From: Victivallales bacterium
GTDB taxonomy: Bacteria; Verrucomicrobiota; Lentisphaeria; Oligosphaerales; Oligosphaeraceae
Direction of reading: 5' to 3'
NCBI GenBank assembly: GCA_017538465.1
Contig: JAFYIW010000115.1
Location: 1-5,289 of the forward strand
Length of the DNA stretch: 5,289 nt
A model generated the notes under the pieces. That model saw only the letters and a program-made list of their open reading frames with translations. It made no database searches and was not told where the DNA came from. Both the position numbers and the translations under genes were made by a program. Position 1 is the stretch's first letter. Every line of letters starts with the position of its first letter. Shown here piece by piece: positions 1-5,289 of this stretch.

Positions 1-455
1 AGAAGATAGGTCTTCGCCTGTTCCGCCATTGGATTGGCATTTACGAGAGCGTTCGACGCCAGAAATTGCAGCCTGGCGGTTCAAAATGCAAATTGCTGCG
101 CAGAATCGAGTATGCTCTCTTGCATGGTTTGCTACGGGTCAGTTTTCAGGATCTATGCGTCAAATACTTGAAAATATGCCAAATGGAAAAGAGGAAAACC
201 AGGCGTGTCGGGGCTCTTTCTTTTGATTTTGATGAGCCACGGTTCATTTGGCCTACGGAAAACTATCGGGAGATGGTGGATTTGCCGTTCATGGGAGGAA
301 CAATCAAGGCTCCCGTCGAATGGGATGCCTGCCTAAAACAACAATTCGGAGACTACATGGTGATTCGCAAGGGAGCCTCCATGCATTCTGATATTCTTTT
401 TGATGTGAACACCCCTTATGCTGAGAAACTGAAGCAAAACGAAGTTCGGAACTAA
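1..455 (+). CDS. LicD family phosphotransferase, C-terminal part (5' end outside window)
   Basis: The reading frame is open from the first bases of the window (frame 3) to TAA at 453-455, giving 150 codons with no convincing internal start, so the gene begins upstream. The visible end of the family is a segment with Trp-Pro, then PFMGG (about 285-299), a proline-containing stretch, FGDYM (345-359) and a downstream His (384-386). This matches the C-terminal pattern of LicD proteins (PFEG ... P ... L ... YGDYM ... H). LicD proteins are nucleotidyltransferase-fold enzymes that move a phospho-substituent, such as phosphocholine from CDP-choline, onto cell-surface glycans. The catalytic N-terminal region is not in view, so activity cannot be judged. 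The gene ends 18 nt before the dehydrogenase and is probably co-transcribed with it and the cytidylyltransferase, a likely source of its CDP-activated donor. The substrate is unknown. The middle part (about 110-230) is basic and poorly conserved. Confidence 0.8.
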   Translation, partial: KIGLRLFRHWIGIYESVRRQKLQPGGSKCKLLRRIEYALLHGLLRVSFQDLCVKYLKICQMEKRKTRRVGALSFDFDEPRFIWPTENYREMVDLPFMGGTIKAPVEWDACLKQQFGDYMVIRKGASMHSDILFDVNTPYAEKLKQNEVRN

Positions 456-465
456 ACACGGCAAC

Positions 466-470
466 GAGGA
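466..470 (+). promoter_or_regulatory. Ribosome binding site of the dehydrogenase gene
   Basis: GAGGA lies just before tandem ATG codons at 474 and 477. Its spacing of 3 nt to the first and 6 nt to the second favours the second ATG, which changes the protein by only one Met. Confidence 0.6.
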
Positions 471-473
471 AAA

Positions 474-1511
474 ATGATGGAAAGATTGCGCGCATTGGTG
501 ACCGCCGAGGTGAATCGGGAAGTGCTAGAGGCAAAACTGTCGTCGGCAGTGGATTTTGTCTATGACGGATACAATCTGGACCACAATGTGATGCCACATG
601 ACGAACTGGTTCGGAAGATTGGCGACTATGACATTTTGATCTGTGAATATGACACCATTTCGGCGGAGGTCTTTGAGGCGGCGAAGCGGCTCCGCATGAT
701 TGTTTGTTGCCGAGGCGGCGTGAAGACTGTGGTTGATTTGGACATGGCGATGCGAAAGGGCGTGGTTGTGTGCAACAACGCGGGCCGAAATAGTGGCGCC
801 GTTACCGACATGGCGATGGGGTATATTCTGGATATGACACGGAATATCACTCGCACCAACAATCTGATTCATTCCCGAAAACTTGTGGCGGAGGTCAGCA
901 CTAAGCCATCCGAATACAAGGATACGGTCTGGGGACTGGACAACGATAGCCCGTTCATTCGTTTCCGGGGGCGCAGCATTAACCATATGTCGTTGGGACT
1001 AATTGGCTTTGGACATGCAGGGCGGATGCTGGCGAAGAAGGCTCATGCATTTGACATGAAGATTCTGGCGTATGACCCCTACTCGGATTTCCAGAATAAG
1101 CCCGATTATGTTTCGAACGTGACATGGGACGAGGTCATTCGGCAGTCGGACATCATTAGTGTACACTGCGTGCTGACTCCTCAGACCAGAAATATGTTCT
1201 CCGCCTTGGTTTTTTCCCAGATGAAGGATGGAGCATACTTCATCAACACCTCTCGCGGAGAGTTGGTGGTGGAGGAGGATTTGGTGGCTGCGCTCCAAAG
1301 TGGCAAACTGGCGGGAGCCGCCATTGATGTCACGCGACAAGAACCCATCTCCGCAAACAGCATTCTGGTGGAAGCCCCGAATCTCTTGATCACACCGCAT
1401 ATTGCCGGCTCCTCGGATGACGTGCAGTATTGCGGAACCATGATGGTGATTGATAGTCTGACAGAATTTCTAACAGGGAAAAAGCCTAGCAATTGCGTGG
1501 TTTACCGATAG
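474..1511 (+). CDS. D-isomer-specific 2-hydroxyacid dehydrogenase family NAD-dependent oxidoreductase
   Basis: A 345-residue protein of the D-2-hydroxyacid dehydrogenase family (relatives: phosphoglycerate dehydrogenase, hydroxypyruvate reductase, D-lactate dehydrogenase), which interconverts 2-oxoacids and D-2-hydroxyacids with NAD(P)H in the cytoplasm. The Rossmann nucleotide-binding loop GFGHAG is at residues 178-183. Asp201, in a YDPY segment at the end of the second strand, suggests NAD(H) preference. All three catalytic residues are present: Arg261 (NTSRGEL), Glu290 (RQEP) and His309 (TPHIAG). The linker before the Rossmann loop (about 136-168) looks longer than in typical 310-330 residue members. 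Two ATG codons are adjacent, at 474 and 477. The GAGGA site (466-470) lies 3 nt from the first and 6 nt from the second, so the second may be the true start. It sits between LicD and an IspD-like gene, suggesting it supplies the group that is then CTP-activated. The substrate cannot be told from sequence. Confidence 0.9.
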   Translation: MMERLRALVTAEVNREVLEAKLSSAVDFVYDGYNLDHNVMPHDELVRKIGDYDILICEYDTISAEVFEAAKRLRMIVCCRGGVKTVVDLDMAMRKGVVVCNNAGRNSGAVTDMAMGYILDMTRNITRTNNLIHSRKLVAEVSTKPSEYKDTVWGLDNDSPFIRFRGRSINHMSLGLIGFGHAGRMLAKKAHAFDMKILAYDPYSDFQNKPDYVSNVTWDEVIRQSDIISVHCVLTPQTRNMFSALVFSQMKDGAYFINTSRGELVVEEDLVAALQSGKLAGAAIDVTRQEPISANSILVEAPNLLITPHIAGSSDDVQYCGTMMVIDSLTEFLTGKKPSNCVVYR

Positions 1512-1524
1512 GAGAAAGACAACC

Positions 1525-2184
1525 ATGGGTGGAAAAGCAATCGGCATCTTGTTGGCTGGCGGAGTCGGATCCCGTTTCAAGGGGGACAAGCCAAAGCAAT
1601 ACTACCAGATTCATGGAAGGGAAATGATTTCCTATACCATCGAGACCTTCAAAGACTCTGAAAGTCTGGAGGACTTTGTGGTGGTTCTTGATGAGCAGGA
1701 GTTTCAGGAAGGGCGGCTTGCCAGAGAATACGGCGTGCGGACTGTCCAGGGAGGAAAAACGCGAAACCATTCTTTGAAGAATGCCCTTGACTATATCAAC
1801 AGGAATTATCCTGACTGCGAGAAAATCATCGAGAACAACGCCGCCTGTCCGATGCTCAAGCCCCGGGTAGTCAATGAAATCATTGCGTTGCTAGATGAGT
1901 ATGATTTTGTGCAATGTACATACAAAATCACTGATGCATTGGGTTCCTACAAAAGCCGCCTGGTCAACCGGGAGGATTATTTTTTGATTCAGTCCCCGGA
2001 TGCATATCGTTTCCCGTTGTTATACAAGCATTTTGATCCGGAAAACCCGATCGGGCATCCCGCAGTCCAGCTGCCCGATGAGGCCAGGGGATACAATTAC
2101 TTTGATTTCCAGCCGAATTTCAAGGTCACTTATCCGGAGGATCTGCGCATTGTGGAATTGCTGATGGATAATACGCCCAAATGA
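1525..2184 (+). CDS. IspD/TarI-like cytidylyltransferase with altered active-site motif
   Basis: A 219-residue protein of IspD/TarI size and fold. Family enzymes join CTP to methylerythritol phosphate (IspD) or ribitol 5-phosphate (TarI/Bcs1). The N-terminal nucleotide loop is LLAGGVGSRFKGDKPKQY (residues 9-26), keeping the Arg17 and Lys24 positions; its AGG form is closer to TarI than to IspD. Further family marks are QGGKTRNHSL (75-84), Arg149 before a QSP segment (compare TPQ in IspD), and FKVTYPEDL (199-207) with Lys200. The normally conserved HDAxRP motif instead reads NNAACP (104-109), so the metal-binding Asp becomes Asn and the Arg becomes Cys. GHPAVQL (177-183) stands where IspD has a TDE/TDD segment. 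This points to a different substrate or altered chemistry rather than housekeeping IspD. The start is ATG after AGGAG (1510-1514), which overlaps the upstream stop codon, giving a 13-nt gap. It probably makes a CDP-linked donor for the LicD protein. Confidence 0.85.
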   Translation: MGGKAIGILLAGGVGSRFKGDKPKQYYQIHGREMISYTIETFKDSESLEDFVVVLDEQEFQEGRLAREYGVRTVQGGKTRNHSLKNALDYINRNYPDCEKIIENNAACPMLKPRVVNEIIALLDEYDFVQCTYKITDALGSYKSRLVNREDYFLIQSPDAYRFPLLYKHFDPENPIGHPAVQLPDEARGYNYFDFQPNFKVTYPEDLRIVELLMDNTPK

Positions 2185-2241
2185 ATGTGGCATTGGACTT
2201 GGATTTGTCGTGACGAAAAGTTTGCATGGATTGTTTTTGAG

Positions 2242-2247
2242 TAGGAG
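2242..2247 (+). promoter_or_regulatory. Ribosome binding site that fixes the pyruvyl transferase start
   Basis: TAGGAG ends directly against an ATG at 2248, leaving no spacer, but is 9 nt from the in-frame ATG at 2257. The second ATG is therefore the likely start, and it gives a normal family N-terminus (MKKIVLACFW). Confidence 0.6.
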
Positions 2248-2256
2248 ATGCCGCAG

Positions 2257-3495
2257 ATGAAAAAAATAGTACTGGCTTGTTTTTGGAATCAGGAAACGAA
2301 CTGCGGGGACAAGTCCTATATTGAGACTTTTTGTGAGTTGATACGGCAATACTCCAGTGATGTTTCTGTGAGCCTATGTGATTTTTATGCACGACCACAA
2401 GGCGAGGCGAGTTTTGAGCCAGGTCACAAAGAGAAGACCACGTTTAAGGAACGAATCGCCAACTTGTTGCCACGTTTTCTATTCAAATGGATCCGTAATT
2501 TCCGTAAATATCGCCGAATCAGGAAATACTATGAAAAGAAACTCGAGGGGGCGGATGCTTTGATCATTCCCGGTGGCGGCCTAATCGAATACTCGTCCTG
2601 GCGCGATTACTACTTGCTGATGGAAATGCTGGAGGATATTTGCAGTCGGCGAGGAATTCCGGTTTTCCTTAACTCACTTGGATATGTAGAAAACGAGGAT
2701 CCTGCTTTTTGGATTCAAAGATGGGGCGGGGTTCTCAATGCCCCATGTGTCAAACATTTTACCTGCCGCGATAATCTTCCCTTTTTCCAAAAACTTACCG
2801 ATAAGGTCTCGCAGGTTCCTTGTATGGCCTGCCTTGCCAAGGAAACACTGGGCATTCATTCAGAAAGCAGGGCTGACAACAACACGGTTGGAATTGGCCT
2901 GATGCGGTATGATTGCTATAGCGATTACGGCAACGGAATTGACAAGGCATTTGTAGTCAATTACTATGTGGATGTGATTGTGGAATTGCGGCGCCTGGGG
3001 TATAATGTGGCGCTTTTCTCGGTGGGTGTGATGCGCGACCACATCATGGGGGATGAAATCCTGCGGTGCATGCAGGAGAGACAAATCTCCCGTGAGGGAG
3101 TCAACCTTTTGCCACGCCCTGTTAAGGTGAGGACATTGCTGGAGCAGATTGCGCAATTCAGGGGAATATTGACGGTGCGAACCCATTCCGCCTATGCGGC
3201 TTTTTCGTTAAACGTCCCCGCCGTGATGATTTACTTTGGAACGCGTGGTTGGTCTGGCAAATCCAATGAGTTCATGAAAATGGTGGGAAGACCGGAAAAT
3301 GCCATTTGTTGTGACAACGTCTCTCCAGCGGAACTAGCCGCAAAGTTCAAAAAGGCCATGGATGAAGGCTGGAACCAGGAAGTGCGCAGGGAGAAGCGGC
3401 AATTGTCCTGGAGAAACTTCGTCGCCATTATGGACAAGATTGGCATCAAGCAAGACCCAGGCAGCAACTTGAGCGTGGAGGTGTTTGGAGAATGA
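2257..3495 (+). CDS. Polysaccharide pyruvyl transferase family protein
   Basis: A 412-residue protein with the layout of the polysaccharide pyruvyl transferase family (WcaK/CsaB/PssM-like). These enzymes move pyruvate from phosphoenolpyruvate onto a sugar as a ketal, adding negative charge to exopolysaccharides or cell-wall polymers. Visible marks are an N-terminal strand followed by NCGD (15-18), an IIPGGGLIEY segment (103-112) with the glycine triplet typical of the first domain, and VRTHSAYAAF (307-316) with Arg308 and His310, followed by PAVMIYFG in the second domain. Residues about 70-95 form a strongly basic stretch that could lie on the membrane face. There are 13 cysteines, including CxxC at 189-192 and CC at 351-352. 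There is no signal peptide or membrane span, so it should be cytoplasmic. An ATG at 2248 is in frame but abuts the AGGAG, so 2257 was chosen. A 72-nt gap separates it from the IspD-like gene. Members of this family are diverse, so transfer of pyruvate is likely but not certain. Confidence 0.85.
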   Translation: MKKIVLACFWNQETNCGDKSYIETFCELIRQYSSDVSVSLCDFYARPQGEASFEPGHKEKTTFKERIANLLPRFLFKWIRNFRKYRRIRKYYEKKLEGADALIIPGGGLIEYSSWRDYYLLMEMLEDICSRRGIPVFLNSLGYVENEDPAFWIQRWGGVLNAPCVKHFTCRDNLPFFQKLTDKVSQVPCMACLAKETLGIHSESRADNNTVGIGLMRYDCYSDYGNGIDKAFVVNYYVDVIVELRRLGYNVALFSVGVMRDHIMGDEILRCMQERQISREGVNLLPRPVKVRTLLEQIAQFRGILTVRTHSAYAAFSLNVPAVMIYFGTRGWSGKSNEFMKMVGRPENAICCDNVSPAELAAKFKKAMDEGWNQEVRREKRQLSWRNFVAIMDKIGIKQDPGSNLSVEVFGE

Positions 3496-3566
3496 AATTG
3501 CCTCTTTAGTGCGACTGTATTAGGCTGGAAGGGACAACGTGATTCAAGACGCAAAGAATAGCAAGG

Positions 3567-3600
3567 TGGAGAATATGAGCATTCTTTCCACGATTCTCCA
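3567..3600 (+). repeat. 8-bp inverted repeat with 18-nt loop
   Basis: TGGAGAAT (3567-3574) and ATTCTCCA (3593-3600) are exact reverse complements. A competing shorter stem, AGAAT (3570-3574) with ATTCT (3581-3585), shares the left arm, so the two hairpins exclude each other. No T-tract follows. A regulatory role or a weak mRNA end structure is possible, as is chance. Confidence 0.35.
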
Positions 3601-3610
3601 ATGTCATATT

Positions 3611-3623
3611 TGGAGGAAGGTGA
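3611..3623 (+). promoter_or_regulatory. Strong Shine-Dalgarno-like sequence without a matching ATG
   Basis: TGGAGGAAGGTGA is a very good ribosome site. The only start codon at useful distance is TTG at 3629, which is in frame with the downstream dehydrogenase but would add 22 residues unlike the family. The ATG at 3695 is too far for this site. It may be a remnant of a lost gene or may drive the TTG form. Confidence 0.4.
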
Positions 3624-3635
3624 ACTGATTGCCGT

Positions 3636-3663
3636 TTGACGCAGGCGACCATTGGGGTAATTC
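3636..3663 (+). promoter_or_regulatory. Possible sigma70-type promoter for the UDP-sugar dehydrogenase gene
   Basis: TTGACG (3636-3641) is one base from the consensus -35 box. The best -10 at normal spacing (16 nt) is TAATTC (3658-3663), which is poor. If used, transcription would begin near 3670, leaving a short leader before the ATG at 3695 and excluding the TTG start at 3629. Weak evidence. Confidence 0.2.
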
Positions 3664-3694
3664 ATCAACCTTCACTTGGGACAATCAAATTACA

Positions 3695-5008
3695 ATGCAA
3701 AACCTCTACGAACAACTGCTGAAGGGCGAGACGAAGCTCTCGCTGGTGGGTCTGGGCTATGTCGGCATGCCGATCGCGGTGGCCTTCGCCAGGAAAATCA
3801 AGGTGGTCGGCTTCGACCTGAACGCGGCGAAGATCGCGTTGTACCAGTCGGGCGTGGATCCCACGCACGAGGTGGGCGACGAGGCGATTCAGGCCACGAA
3901 GGTGGAGTTCACCTCCGACGAGGCGAAGCTCCGCGAGGCGCGTTTCCACATCGTGGCGGTGCCCACTCCCGTGAACGACGACCATACGCCCGACCTCTCG
4001 CCGGTCGAGGGCGCCAGCCGCATCCTCGGCCGCAATCTCCAGAAGGGCTCGGTGGTGGTCTTCGAGAGTACGGTCTATCCAGGCGTGACCGAGGAGACCT
4101 GCGTGCCGATTCTGGAGAAGGAGTCCGGCCTGAAGTGCGGCGTGGACTTCAAGGTGGGCTACTCGCCCGAACGAATCAACCCCGGCGACAAGCAGCACCG
4201 CCTGGAGAACATCAGGAAGATCGTCAGCGGCATGGACGCCGAGACGCTGGACTGCGTGGCGAAGGTCTATGAGCTGGTGGTGGAGGCGGGCGTGCACCGC
4301 GCGGAGTCCATCCAGGTCGCGGAGGCCGCGAAGGTCATCGAGAACTCGCAGCGCGACATCAACATCGCGTTCATGAACGAGCTCTCCATCATCTTCAACC
4401 GCATGGGCATCGACACCCTCTCCGTGCTGCGTGCGGCCGGCACCAAGTGGAACTTCCTCCCGTTCCGGCCGGGGCTGGTCGGCGGACACTGCATCGGCGT
4501 TGACCCCTACTATCTGACCTACCGCGCCGAGATGATGGGCTACCACAGCCAGATCATCCTCGCGGGACGACGCATCAACGATGACATGGGCAAGTACGTC
4601 GCCGAGAACTGCGTGAAGAGCCTCATCGCGGCGGACAAGCCGGTCAAGGCCGCAAAGGTGGCCATCCTGGGTTTCACTTTCAAGGAGAACTGCCCGGACA
4701 CCCGTAACAGCAAGGTCTTCGACATCGTGAAGGAACTTCGCGAGTACGGCATAGACCCCGTCATCGCCGACCCGCAGGCCGACGCCGACGAGGCGAAGCG
4801 CCTCTATGGCCTGGAGTTCGTGGACCTCAAGGACATCCGCAATATGGACGCGGTGATTCTGGCCGTCGCCCACCGCGAGTTCGCGGCCTTCAAACAAGCC
4901 GACCTGGACGCCCTCTACGCATCCGGCCCGAAAGTTCTCCTGGACCTCAAGGGACTCCTCGACCGCGCCGAATACGAACAGGCCGGCTACCGCTACTGGC
5001 GGCTGTAG
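3695..5008 (+). CDS. tviB: UDP-N-acetylhexosamine 6-dehydrogenase (TviB/WbpA/WbpO type nucleotide sugar dehydrogenase)
   Basis: A complete 437-residue nucleotide-sugar dehydrogenase. It oxidises C6 of a UDP-N-acetylhexosamine (UDP-GlcNAc or UDP-GalNAc) to the uronic acid in two NAD-dependent steps in the cytoplasm, supplying acidic sugars for capsule or O-antigen. Visible marks are the Rossmann loop GLGYVG (19-24), VPTPVN (89-94), ESTVYPG (124-130), SPERINPGD (157-165), the helix AAKVIENSQRDINIAFMNEL (211-230) with Lys213 and Asn217, KWNFLPFRPG (251-260), the catalytic Cys266 in GGHCIGVDPYYL, and GFTFKENCPDTRN (326-338). This pattern is close to Salmonella TviB and Pseudomonas WbpO rather than UDP-glucose dehydrogenase. 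The start ATG gives MQNLYEQLL, the usual family beginning; a TTG at 3629 with a better SD would add 22 atypical residues. The gene is markedly richer in G and C, especially at third codon positions, than the four genes before it. It ends 41 nt before a strong terminator. UDP-GlcNAc versus UDP-GalNAc cannot be decided. Confidence 0.95.
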   Translation: MQNLYEQLLKGETKLSLVGLGYVGMPIAVAFARKIKVVGFDLNAAKIALYQSGVDPTHEVGDEAIQATKVEFTSDEAKLREARFHIVAVPTPVNDDHTPDLSPVEGASRILGRNLQKGSVVVFESTVYPGVTEETCVPILEKESGLKCGVDFKVGYSPERINPGDKQHRLENIRKIVSGMDAETLDCVAKVYELVVEAGVHRAESIQVAEAAKVIENSQRDINIAFMNELSIIFNRMGIDTLSVLRAAGTKWNFLPFRPGLVGGHCIGVDPYYLTYRAEMMGYHSQIILAGRRINDDMGKYVAENCVKSLIAADKPVKAAKVAILGFTFKENCPDTRNSKVFDIVKELREYGIDPVIADPQADADEAKRLYGLEFVDLKDIRNMDAVILAVAHREFAAFKQADLDALYASGPKVLLDLKGLLDRAEYEQAGYRYWRL

Positions 5009-5049
5009 CGCGATCGACGTCAAGCCTGTTTGGGCATTGTCCTGATTGG

Positions 5050-5079
5050 AAGGCGCCTCCGCTTTGGGGCGCCTTTTTT
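5050..5079 (+). terminator. Rho-independent terminator after the UDP-sugar dehydrogenase gene
   Basis: AAGGCGCC (5050-5057) pairs perfectly with GGCGCCTT (5068-5075). One T-G wobble and one C-G pair extend the stem to 10 pairs around a 6-nt loop (5060-5065). A run of six T (5074-5079) follows. It should end the transcript of the preceding gene and isolate it from the thymidylyltransferase gene. Confidence 0.92.
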
Positions 5080-5100
5080 GTTGTCAGTGTTGCGTTCCAT

Positions 5101-5129
5101 TCGGCATTTTCGTCTCCCCAATGTATATT
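5101..5129 (+). promoter_or_regulatory. Possible sigma70-type promoter for the thymidylyltransferase gene
   Basis: TATATT (5124-5129) is one base from the -10 consensus, and TCGGCA (5101-5106) matches four of six -35 positions with a 17-nt spacer. A promoter is expected here because a strong terminator lies just upstream. It would give a leader of about 60 nt, which contains GGAGG (5138-5142) with no start codon near it. Confidence 0.4.
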
Positions 5130-5194
5130 TAAGTGAAGGAGGCGTCCAAGAGGTTCAAAACGCCATTACAGAATTCCACGTAAAGAAGAGTTTC

Positions 5195-5289
5195 ATGAAA
5201 GGCATCATTTTAGCAGGTGGATCCGGCACGAGATTGTATCCTTTGACTCGGGTGACGAGCAAACCGCTCCTGCCTGTCTATGACAAGCC
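5195..5289 (+). CDS. rmlA: Glucose-1-phosphate thymidylyltransferase, N-terminal part (3' end outside window)
   Basis: The first 31 codons plus two bases of a sugar-phosphate nucleotidyltransferase, cut by the window end. The start MKGIILAGGSGTRLYPLT carries the GGSGTRL nucleotide-binding loop of RmlA/RfbA, and the following SKPLLPVYDK corresponds to the SKQLLPVYDK segment of the family, with Pro where classical RmlA has Gln. RmlA joins dTTP and glucose 1-phosphate to give dTDP-glucose, the first step to dTDP-L-rhamnose and other dTDP-sugars. The SD is modest (AAGAAGAG, ending 4 nt before ATG). It begins a new transcription unit after the terminator. Other sugar nucleotidyltransferases share this start, so the exact sugar is likely but not proved from the fragment; rmlB, rmlC or rmlD downstream would confirm it. 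Confidence 0.85.
   Translation, partial: MKGIILAGGSGTRLYPLTRVTSKPLLPVYDK

Larger units (their letters stand above)
3496..3694 (+). other. Spacer between pyruvyl transferase and UDP-sugar dehydrogenase genes
   Basis: This 199-nt stretch holds no recognisable gene. A 29-codon open frame starts with GTG at 3539, behind AAGGG (3529-3533), and ends with TGA at 3626-3628; it resembles nothing I know. An 8-bp perfect inverted repeat, TGGAGAAT / ATTCTCCA, spans 3567-3600. A strong SD-like TGGAGGAAGGTGA lies at 3611-3623 but has no ATG at working distance. No U-tract follows the hairpin, so I see no terminator. The stretch is much less GC-rich than the gene that follows and may be a scar from insertion or deletion. 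Confidence 0.6.

Noticed and set aside
29..226. Open frame of 65 codons near the window start
   Set aside because: It overlaps the LicD-like frame, which is open to the window edge and shows family motifs; this frame shows none and has no ribosome site.
1525..2184. Housekeeping IspD of the methylerythritol phosphate pathway
   Set aside because: The AGG loop, the NNAACP motif and the position beside LicD and polysaccharide genes argue for a specialised enzyme rather than isoprenoid synthesis.
2181..2213. Ten-codon frame whose ATG overlaps the stop of the IspD-like gene
   Set aside because: The ATGA overlap is suggestive of coupling, but ten codons with no follow-up gene in frame is most simply chance.
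3629..3694. N-terminal extension of the UDP-sugar dehydrogenase from TTG 3629
   Set aside because: The added 22 residues do not resemble the family, whose members start close to the ATG at 3695; composition of this stretch also differs from the gene. Kept as a finding because of the strong SD.
3676..4272. Plus-strand open frame of 198 codons overlapping the UDP-sugar dehydrogenase gene
   Set aside because: It is out of frame with a clearly conserved gene, and its Gly/Arg-rich product is typical of a shadow frame in GC-rich DNA.
3665..5023. Long minus-strand open frame of 452 codons opposite the UDP-sugar dehydrogenase gene
   Set aside because: It is a mirror of a GC-rich coding gene. Its product is low in complexity (rich in Val, Leu, His, Asp, Arg), has no recognisable domain, and the plus-strand gene is unmistakable.
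1..5289. CRISPR array, tRNA or rRNA gene, insertion sequence
   Set aside because: No spaced direct repeats, no tRNA-like or rRNA-like segments and no transposase or terminal inverted repeats were visible on reading through.

Overview
The window is part of a bacterial surface-polysaccharide (capsule, O-antigen or exopolysaccharide) biosynthesis locus. All supported genes lie on the + strand. The host cannot be named from the sequence. Most genes have clear Shine-Dalgarno sites and there is a textbook intrinsic terminator, so this is an SD-using bacterium. TviB-type and RmlA-type enzymes are most familiar from Gram-negative polysaccharide loci, but they do not settle the phylum.

Region 1 (1-2184) is a tight three-gene run with gaps of 18 and 13 nt. 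It holds the C-terminal part of a LicD-family phosphotransferase, a D-2-hydroxyacid dehydrogenase family oxidoreductase with an intact R/E/H catalytic set, and an IspD/TarI-like cytidylyltransferase whose conserved HDAxRP motif is altered. My reading is that the dehydrogenase prepares a small hydroxylated compound, the cytidylyltransferase activates it as a CDP derivative, and LicD transfers the phospho-substituent to the polysaccharide. The compound itself is unknown. Known ribitol-phosphate and phosphocholine routes do not use a dehydrogenase of this family, so this is the best candidate for something undescribed here.

Region 2 (2185-3495) holds a polysaccharide pyruvyl transferase family protein after a 72-nt gap. 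It could add a ketal pyruvate and thus negative charge.

Region 3 (3496-3694) is a 199-nt spacer with no convincing gene. It holds a strong but misplaced Shine-Dalgarno sequence, an 8-bp inverted repeat and a weak promoter candidate. Base composition changes sharply at its right edge.

Region 4 (3695-5008) is a complete, GC-rich TviB/WbpA/WbpO-type UDP-N-acetylhexosamine 6-dehydrogenase, closed by a strong rho-independent terminator at 5050-5079. After a leader with a possible promoter, a new transcription unit begins with the first 31 codons of an RmlA-type glucose-1-phosphate thymidylyltransferase, cut by the window end.

Together the genes suggest an acidic glycan carrying N-acetylhexosaminuronic acid, perhaps pyruvate and a CDP-derived phospho-substituent, with dTDP-sugars made next door.
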